Below, piece after piece: positions 56,935 to 64,000 of a stretch of DNA of 64,000 nt. The notes beneath the pieces are model-generated. The model worked only from the letters and a program-made list of their open reading frames with translations. It had not been told where the DNA came from and ran no database searches. A program made the position numbers and the translations under genes. Source of the stretch: Beroe forskalii (Eukaryota > Ctenophora > Nuda > Beroida > Beroidae); the NCBI GenBank assembly GCA_011033025.1, contig WFMF01000104.1, positions 124,001 to 188,000 on the forward strand, written 5' to 3'. Each line of letters begins with the position of its first letter. Position 1 is the first letter of the stretch.

Positions 56935-59900
56935 CTAGCAGGCCTGTTGGGCCTGCTAATACACTTCATTCGGCGCTACTATGCAGCACATCGTTCGCAA
57001 ATTTCAAACCCCACGATTCAAATTGATTGAATACTTTTTACCACATCAAAAAATTCCAATCACATCAAAAGTTATGGAGCATAGCTGCCAATTTGCCCTT
57101 CTTTCGCAGGGTGCCCTGCTTTGCCCTTCTTTTTGCCCTGCTTTGCAAACCGAGCCCTGCTTTAGCAGGGCAAATCAGTCCGAAAGGTACTTATATTTCC
57201 CTGTATCATAGGAATAAGATTTTAAAATCGGTGAGTTGGAAAAATAAAAACACGCTAATTGATTAGTATACCTGTAGCCTGAATCAGTGATTCATCAATC
57301 ATCATTTGGATTAGAAGCATCTTCATCGATGGGTTTATCGAATTTCTGCAAGGTTGTGTATTTTGTGGAACACAGAAATGCTGAAGATGGTATCGGCACT
57401 ATTTCAATTTTTAAAAGTACTTATATTGTATGGACGTTAGTGCAGTTTAAAAAAGTATACTTAGCAGGATAAGCATAAGTGTCAAAAGTACCCAATACCC
57501 AAAGTTACCCTGTTATTCGAAAAGGTACCCATAATTGCTCAGTGTAACTGGTGGTTCGAAAAGGTACCCATAATTGCTCATTGTAACTGGTGGTTCAGAA
57601 AGGTACCCATAATTGTTTAGTGTAACTGGTGGTTGAGAAAGGTAACCATAATTGGTTGATGTAACTGGTGGTTCGAAAAGGTACCTACCCATAATTGGTT
57701 AGTGTAACTGGTGGTTCAGAAAGGTACCCATAATTGGTTGGTGAAACTGGTTGTTCAAAAAGTTACCCATAATTGGTTGGTGTAACTGGTTGTTCGAAAA
57801 GGTACCCATAATTGGTTGGTGTAACTGGTTGTTCGAAAAGGTACCCATAATTGGTTGGCGTAACTGGTGGTTCGGAAAGGTACCCATAATTGGTTAGTGT
57901 AACCGTTGGTTCGGAAAGGTGCCCATAATTGTTTAGTGTAACTGGTGGTTTAGAAAAGTACCCATAATTGATGTTGTAACTGTTGCTTCAGGAAGGTACC
58001 CATAATTGGTTAGTGTAACTGGTGGTTCAGAAAGGTACCCATAATTGGTTGGTGAAACTGGTTGTTCGAAAAGGTACCCATAATTGGTTGGTGTAACTGG
58101 TTGTTCGAAAAGGTACCCATAATTGGTTGGCGTAACTGGTGGTTCAGAAAGGTACCCATAATTGGTTAGTGTAACCGTTGGTTCGGAAAGGTGCCCATAA
58201 TTGTTTAGTGTAACTGGTGGTTTAGAAAAGTACCCATAATTGATGTTGTAACTGTTGCTTCAGGAAGGTACCCATGATTGGTTAGTGTAACTGGTGGTTT
58301 AGAAAGGTACCCATAATTGGTTGGTGTACTTGGTGGCGTAACTGGTGGCTCAGAAAGGTACCCATAATTGGTTCGGCGTAACTGGTGGTTCAGAACAGTA
58401 CTCACAATTGGTTAGTGTATTTGGTGGTTCAGAAAGGTACCCATAATTGGTTGGTGTAACTGGTGGTTCAGAAAGGTGCCTATAATTGGTTGTTGTAATT
58501 GGTGGCGTAACTGGTGGCTCAGAAAGGTACCCATAATTGGTTATTGTAACTGGTAGTTCAGAAAGGTACCCATGATTGGTTGTTGTAACTGGTGGTTCAG
58601 AAAGGTACCGATAATTGTTTAGTGTAACTGGTGGTTCAGAAAAGTACCCATAATTGCTTGGTGTAACTGGTTGTTCGAAAAGATACCCATAATTGGTTGG
58701 CGTAACTGGTGGTTCAGAAAGGTACCCATAATTGGTTAGTGTAACTGGTGGTTCAGAAAGGTACCCATAATTGGTTAGTGTAACTGGTGGTTCAGAAAGG
58801 TACCCATAATTGTTTAGTGTAACTGGTGGTTCGGAAAGGTTCCCATAATTGTTTAGTTTACCTGGCGGTTCAGAAAAGTACCCATAATTGTTAGTGTTAC
58901 TGGTGGTTCAGAAAGGTACCTATAATTGGTTGGTGTAATTGGTGGCAAAACTGGTTGCTCAGAAAGGTACCCATAATTGGTTATTGTAACTGGTAGTTCA
59001 GAAAGGTACCCATAATTGGTTGGTGTAGCTGGTGGTTTAAAAATGGTACCCATAATTGGTTGATGTAGCTGGTGGTTCAGAAAGGTACCCAAAATTGGTA
59101 ACTGGTGTAACTGGTTATTGAAAGGCACCCATAATTGGTTGGTGTAACTGGTGGTTCAAAAAGGTACCCATAATTGGTTGGTGTAACTGGTGGTTCAAAA
59201 AGGTACCCATAATTGGTTGGTGTAACTGGTGGTTCAGAAAAGTACCCATAATTGGCAACTGGTGTAACTGGTTATTGAAAGGTACCCATAATAGCTTAGT
59301 GTAACTGGTGGTTCAGAAGGGTACCCATAATTGGTTGGTGTAACTGGTGGTTCAAAAAGGTACCCATAATTGGTTGGTGTAACTGGTGGTTCAGAAAGGT
59401 ACCCATAATTGGTAACTGGTGTAACTGGTTATTGAAAGGTACCCATAATTGGTTGGTGTAACTGGTGGTTCAGAAAAGTACCCATAATTGGTAACTGGTG
59501 AAACTGGTTATTGAAAGGTACCCATAATTGGTTAGTGTAACTGGTGGTTCAGAAATGTACCCATAATTGGTTGGTGTAACCAGTGGTTTACAAAGGTACC
59601 CATAATTGGTTAGTGTAACTGGTGGTTCAGACTATAGAAAGGTACCCATAATTGGTTGGTGTAACTGGTGGTTCAGAAATTTACCCATAATTGGTTGGTG
59701 TAACTAGTGGTTCAGAAAGGTACCCATAATTGTTTAGTGTAACTGGTGGTTCAGAAAGGTACCCATAATTAGTTTATGTAACTGGTGGTTCGGAATGGTG
59801 CCCATAATTGTTTAGTGTAACTGGTGGTTCAGACTTTAGAAGGGTACCCATAATTTGTTGGTGTAACTGATGGTTCAGAAAGGTACCCATAATTGGTTGG

Positions 59901-60540
59901 TGTAATTGGTGGTTCAGAAATGTACCCATAATTGGTTGGTGTAACTAGTGGTTCAGAAAGGTACCCACAATTGTTTAGTGTAACTGGTGGTTCAAAAAGG
60001 TACCCATAATTAGTCGGCGTAACTGGTGGCTCAGAAAGGTACCCATAATTGGTGAGTGTAACTGGTGGTTCAGAAAGGTACCCATAATTGATTAGTGTAT
60101 CTGGTGGCTCAGAAAGGTACCCATAATTGGTTAGCATAAATGGTGGTTCAGAAAGGTACCCATAATTAGTTGGTGTAACTGGTGGTTCAGAAAGGTACCC
60201 ATAATTGATTGGTGTAACAGCTGTATGTTAGAAAACGTACCCATAATAGGTTGGCGAAACTGGTGGTTCAGAAAGGTACCCATAATTTTTCAGTGTAACT
60301 GGTGGTTCAGAAAGGTACCCATAATTGGTTGGTGTAGCTGGTGTTCAAAAAGGTACCTAAAAGCTTATGGTAGCATGCGTTCATCAGGTGATTTGCCTGC
60401 TAAGATGACCGATTTTGCTCCGCAAAAAGGTACCTATTGCCCTTCTTTTTGCCCTTCTTTTCGTCAAAAATCTTGCCCTGCGACGGTTTTTTCAAAATTT
60501 GGCAACTATGTTATGGAGCAAAATAATCAAAACCACCGTA
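56935..60540 (-). mobile_element. Helitron-like non-autonomous element with central 39-bp array (copy 2)
   Basis: On the minus strand the element ends in the hairpin GCAGGCCCAACAGGCCTGC followed by CTAG and a target T (plus strand 56935-56956), the hallmark of Helitron 3' ends. A second, subterminal imperfect hairpin (GCGCTACTATGCAGC near 56971) follows. Beyond it come the flanks shared inversely with 9785-14215, and the 39-bp array 57480-60330. The 5' end is not resolved, because the TTAA palindrome at 60541 adjoins it. Animal Helitron derivatives (HINE/DINE-1 type) with central tandem repeats are an established class. No Rep/helicase is encoded. Confidence 0.72.
57480..60330 (-). repeat. 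39-bp tandem array, inverted, about 70 units
   Basis: Reverse complement of the 9950-13876 unit (GGTACCCATAATTGGTTGGT, GTAACTGGTGGTTCAGAAA). A block of about six units appears twice near 57700-57990 and 58020-58260 (both with the rare AACCGTTGGTTCGGAAAGGT and TGTTGCTTCAGGAAGG), showing recent block duplication. Confidence 0.95.
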
Positions 60541-61811
60541 TTAAGGGGGGGGTTCACCCCTCACATTTTGGAAAACGCGAATTTGAGATAGGAGTTGGCC
60601 AAGATGGCCAGGGTGTGTACCAACATTTTGACGGTAGTCAAGAGTCCATAGGTCCAACATTGCCCATGTGAGGCCTCGGAGCAAAAATGGCGTCCAAAAA
60701 TCGAAATTTTACCTGATGGAGATAGAGCTTAGCTTTTGCTTGCATTCGATTCGTCTCGACAAGCTGATCATTTTAGTGTATTTGTTTGTCGAAATTGGAT
60801 GAAAAATGACGAAGTTATGCCATAACTGTTATGGCAATGCAAAGCACGCGCCAAAGTGGCAGTTGGCCTATTTTTGGCCTAAAGATAGCCATTATGGTCA
60901 TAATTTTGGAGATATGAGCTTCAAACTTGTTTTGCCCATCATTTAGGTCAAAACTGATGGGCATACCAATTTAAAGGTGAGTTGGACCTTTTTTGTCCAA
61001 TTTAAGCCCATAAAACCTTCAAAAATCTACTTAATCGCTGATATCTCAGTTAGCGCTTTTGCCCAAATTGACTTTCTACTTTTCGTTATAACTTTTCCAT
61101 TTTTGAATGTTTCTCCATTAAATTTTCAGAATCGCTTCGAAACTAAATTTCGCACTTAAGTTACTAAGCGAAATTTTGAGTTTGGCCTCCAAAAAATTTT
61201 TATGCCCATGAGAGCCAAAATCCCCGGGGATTTGGCTCTCATGAGCATAAACTGAGTAACTAAGTGCAGTGCTTAGTAGCTTAGTTTGAAGCGATTCTGA
61301 AAATTTCATGGAGAAACAATGAAAAATGGAAAAGTTATAACGAAAAAGTAGAAAAGTCAATGGGCAAAAAGCCATCTGAGATATCAGCAATTTAGTGGAT
61401 TTTTGAAGGTTTTATGGCTAAAATGGCCAATTAAGGTCAATTCACTAAAATGGTTGCCCAATTTTTGGACCTAAATGATGGGCAAAATAAGTTTGAAGCT
61501 CACCTCAAAAATGGCCAAATGGATATTTTAGGCCCAAAATAACCAATCACTCACGGCGTAGTGCTTGCATGGCATAACTTGGCCATTTTTCATCCGATTT
61601 TGACAAACAAATACACTAAAAATGATCAGCCTGTCAGAGACGAATCGAATGCAATCAAAAGCTAAGCCCTATCTCCATCAGGTAAAATTTCGATTTTTGG
61701 ACGCCATTTTTGCTTTTTTGCTCCGAGGCCTCACACACGCCCTGGCCATCTTGGCCAACTCCTATCTCAAATTCGTGTTTTCCAAAATGTGAGGGGTGAA
61801 CCCCCCCTTAA
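60541..61811. mobile_element. 1.27-kb near-palindromic element at TTAA, second copy
   Basis: Begins TTAAGGGGGGGGTTCACCCC and ends GGGGTGAACCCCCCCTTAA (TTAA 60541-60544 and 61808-61811). Arms of nearly 600 bases include GGAGTTGGCCAAGATGGCCA and AATTTTACCTGATGGAGATA, and meet at GAGAGCCAAAATCCCCGGGG (centre 61225/61226). It shares terminus type, the TTTTCCAAAA subterminal word, the AATTTCGCACTTA word and the CCCCGGGG centre with 49787-51114, so both are one family. The left arm is about 100 bases longer than the right. Non-coding. Confidence 0.88.
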
Positions 61812-61925
61812 ACAGAAATGAACGTGTGTGCAATTCATCTGCTGTGCACTTTTACCACTGCGCACACTGCTGCCATAGGCGTGATACAAAAATACGATTT
61901 TGCTACACCTATTTTAAGTTATATA

Positions 61926-61944
61926 CTAGCTGGCCCGTTGGGCC
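61926..61944 (-). mobile_element. Helitron-type 3' terminus
   Basis: CTAG then a GGCCCGTTGGGCC hairpin on the plus strand; on the minus strand, hairpin then CTAG then T. It is followed by the same CAAATACGCAGCTCATTCGG subterminal sequence. The body beyond is cut short by the next copy at 62095. Confidence 0.6.
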
Positions 61945-62094
61945 TTCAAATACGCAGCTCATTCGGTGCTGCTACACAAATTGATTGAATACTTTTTACC
62001 GCGTCAAAACTTCCAATCAGATCATTATAAGTTATGAGAAATGAAGTGACGAAAAACAAACAGAATTTGCGATTTTGTAAGTTAGAAGAAGAGA

Positions 62095-62170
62095 CTAGCA
62101 GGCCCGTTGGGCCTGCAAATACACAGCTAACTCGGTGCTGCTACGCAGCACATCGTTTGCAAGGTATTTG
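62095..62170 (-). mobile_element. Helitron-type 3' terminus with two hairpins
   Basis: CTAG (62095-62098), the perfect hairpin GCAGGCCCGTTGGGCCTGC (62098-62116), then a second hairpin GTGCTGCTACGCAGCAC near 62133. It is the best-preserved of the three ends. The remainder of the element is not recognisable downstream, so it is likely a solo or truncated end. Confidence 0.65.
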
Positions 62171-62364
62171 AAATTTCTAATAAATGATTTTCTTTGAGAA
62201 AGCTAGTATGACTTCTCAAGAGGACAGCCACCACACCATGCTCTAGACCCTTTGAAAACTCAATGCCATGACCATCTGAATTTCAAGAGTTGATCATTTC
62301 CCAATCTCCAACGTCAACACTACCCGTCATAACTGAAGTGCCTTCCCACATGTTGTGAGTGGTT

Positions 62365-62517
62365 ATGGGGGACTCTTCTGCTTCCGAGGACGATGACCTC
62401 CCCTGTCTGTCTCCTATTGAGGACTCTGGGGTCCTGAGCAGCATGGCCCCGCCCTCCGACCATATAGGGATATCCTTCCTTGCTCCTCAGGGCAAACTCG
62501 AGTTGTTTATGCTTTTA
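62365..62517 (+). CDS. Possible coding exon, acidic/Ser-rich
   Basis: The frame reads MGDSSASEDDDLPCLSPIED, then SGVLSSMAPPSDHIGISFLA and PQGKLEL. The composition recalls exons at 33111-33389 (acidic, Ser-rich) and differs from the repeats around it. An in-frame stop (TGA 62356) lies just upstream, so it begins at an ATG or at an acceptor I cannot define. A donor is not evident before it runs into the 20-bp repeat. No recognised domain. Confidence 0.25.
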
Positions 62518-62793
62518 GAGTCACAGGACTTAGACAGGAGTCACAGGACCCAGACAGGAGTCACAGGACCTAGACAGGGAGTCATGGGACCTAGACAGGA
62601 GTCACAGGGACTTGGGGAGGAGGAGTCACAGGACCTAGACAGGAGTCACAGACCCAGACAGGAGCACAGGGACCTAGAGTCACAGGACCAGACAGGAGTC
62701 ACAGGACCTAGACAGGAGTCACAGGACCTAGAGAGTGAGTCATAGAGTCTAGACAGGAGTCACAGGACCTCAGACAGGAGTCACAGGACCTAG
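62518..62793 (+). repeat. ~20-bp minisatellite (AGTCACAGGACCTAGACAGG)n
   Basis: About 13 units with single-base changes; the target into which the element at 62794 appears to be inserted. Confidence 0.9.
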
Positions 62794-63357
62794 AGACACC
62801 CCCCCCAGAGGCTCCCTTTGATTTCAAAATTGCCACAGTTGCAATAAAGCCTTACCACCGGTTGTGCAAGATTTTCACCGGTCTAGCCAGCGGACCCAGA
62901 CTTCACCATGTCAGGTGGATGTCACGACTGACCTGGTGATTCAATATTTTCGCAGTTCTACCACCGGCTGTGCTAGATTTTCACCGGTCTAGCCAGCTGC
63001 ACCCAGACTTCACCATGTCAGGTGGATGTCACGTGACTGACCTGCGATTCAATATTTTCACAGTTCTGCCACCGGCTGTGCTAGATTTTCACCGGTCTAG
63101 CCAGCTGCACCCAGAAGTCATGATGTCAGGTGGATGTCACGTGACTGTGCTGCGATTCAATATTTTCACAGTTCTGCCACCGGCTGTGCAAGATTTTCAC
63201 CGGTCTAGCCTGATGTATGTATGATATAGTTACACATTACTCTAGATAATTGTTTACACGATACACACATCAATGATTGAATTACATTGGGTAACATACA
63301 TTGCACAGCACACAAGCAGCAACGTACGACCCTTCGGTACACAGTGATCAGTGTATA
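62794..63357 (+). mobile_element. Left arm of a second AGACACCCCCCC fold-back element
   Basis: Begins AGACACCCCCCCCAGAGGCT, as at 17722, and carries about three 108-bp units (to 63210). The proximal unique sequence GATGTATGTATGATATAGTT, then TACACAGTGATCAGTGTA, follows as in 18020-18180. It breaks off at 63357 where the TA-MITE is inserted; the rest is outside the window or lost. Confidence 0.75.
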
Positions 63358-64000
63358 CCTTAGTGGTAGAAATTATGATGTGTACTTATTATGACGAATG
63401 AAATTATGATCGGTACTAATTATGATGAACAAAATTTTGGGACAAACAAAACCTTTTTGGCAAACTACCAGTGGAACGAAATTTCATTATCATTTAACCA
63501 TTTTACCCGGCCCTTTGAACCAAAATTCTAAAATTGTACTGAGTCCTCCGAAATTTGGTCAAAAATATAAAATAAGCCTTGATGCCGGCTATTTTCTGAC
63601 AAAATCATTTCTTTTAGCATGATTTACATCCATTATTTCGCTAACTTTCAAGATCATGGTGACTGGGAAGTTAATGTTATGTGAATATCATGCCTGCACA
63701 TTCACATATTGTTTTTCGACCGATGTTTTCTGTGTTTTCATTTTGGATCAAATGTAAATTTGGTCTTTGATAAGGTCCGGCAGAAAGGTAGCTTATTTGG
63801 AGGTTAGGGCCTTGATTATTGAGTTATTGGTACCAACTTAGTTGAGTTCAACTCCGTAATTTATGGCAACTCCATGATATGATAGCACCGCAACCTTTGA
63901 TTTTGAAAATTTGCTGATTGAAGTTGTATTTCAAAGATGTAAAAAGGGCCTTAGAGCCAACCATAATTTTTGGGCAACATGGTCATCCTGGTTGTTTCAA
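63358..64000 (+). mobile_element. CCTTAGTGG TA-MITE, left end, partial
   Basis: Starts CCTTAGTGGTAGAAATTATG after TA, inserted at a TA that is intact in the sister sequence (GTGTATAGTTG near 18163). The right end is not seen before the window stops. Open frames inside lack recognisable domains, though a diverged larger relative cannot be excluded. Confidence 0.6.

Noticed and set aside
62518-62745. Coding repeat ESQDLDRSHR
   Set aside because: The 20-bp units shift frame each copy. Only the segment before 62518 has non-repetitive protein-like composition.

Overview
The window looks like nuclear DNA of an invertebrate animal. It has spliced eukaryotic genes with GT/AG introns, animal-type housekeeping proteins (RFC2, ARB2A/FAM172A, TAF1B), AT-rich spacers and a very heavy load of repeats. 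I cannot name the species. No bacterial operon, rRNA gene, convincing tRNA gene or CRISPR array was seen.

Genes. Positions 1-5300 hold three minus-strand genes: the 5' exons of RFC2 (clamp loader), a three-exon gene of unknown function (256 codons with stop), and an intronless ARB2A-like gene. Positions 54864-56690 hold a complete two-exon plus-strand gene for a TAF1B/Rrn7-type RNA polymerase I initiation factor. Between them, well-phased plus-strand exons of one or two unrecognised genes can be assembled at 32059-33389 and 42926-51510. The first set lies in the better-preserved copy of a 3.7-kb tandem duplication. The introns of the second set are filled with large repeats.

Most of the rest is non-autonomous DNA transposons with inverted arms (fold-back elements), many with their own minisatellites: 17722-22483 (108-bp satellite arms, 29-bp core array, 6-bp target duplication TCGCAA); 34221-41110 (94-bp satellite arms, 21/85-bp core array, 6-bp duplication GAATAA, inserted into a 69-bp minisatellite); 43258-48392 (TA duplication, subterminal 15-bp motif clusters, Cgaaacaa-type arrays); two 1.3-kb near-palindromes at TTAA sites (49787-51114 and 60541-61811) sharing a CCCCGGGG centre; and two inverted copies of a 39-bp-satellite element (9785-14215 and 56935-60540). 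The second of these ends in a Helitron-type hairpin plus CTAG. Small MITEs fill many gaps, including an hAT-like one (53526-54084) with an 8-bp duplication inside an 11-bp array.

No transposase, Rep/helicase, integrase or reverse transcriptase is encoded here, so every element is non-autonomous within this window. The most notable theme is a set of satellite-bearing fold-back elements with oligo-C/G termini that repeatedly insert into tandem arrays. A minisatellite that has amplified what appears to be a 3' splice site is also worth attention.
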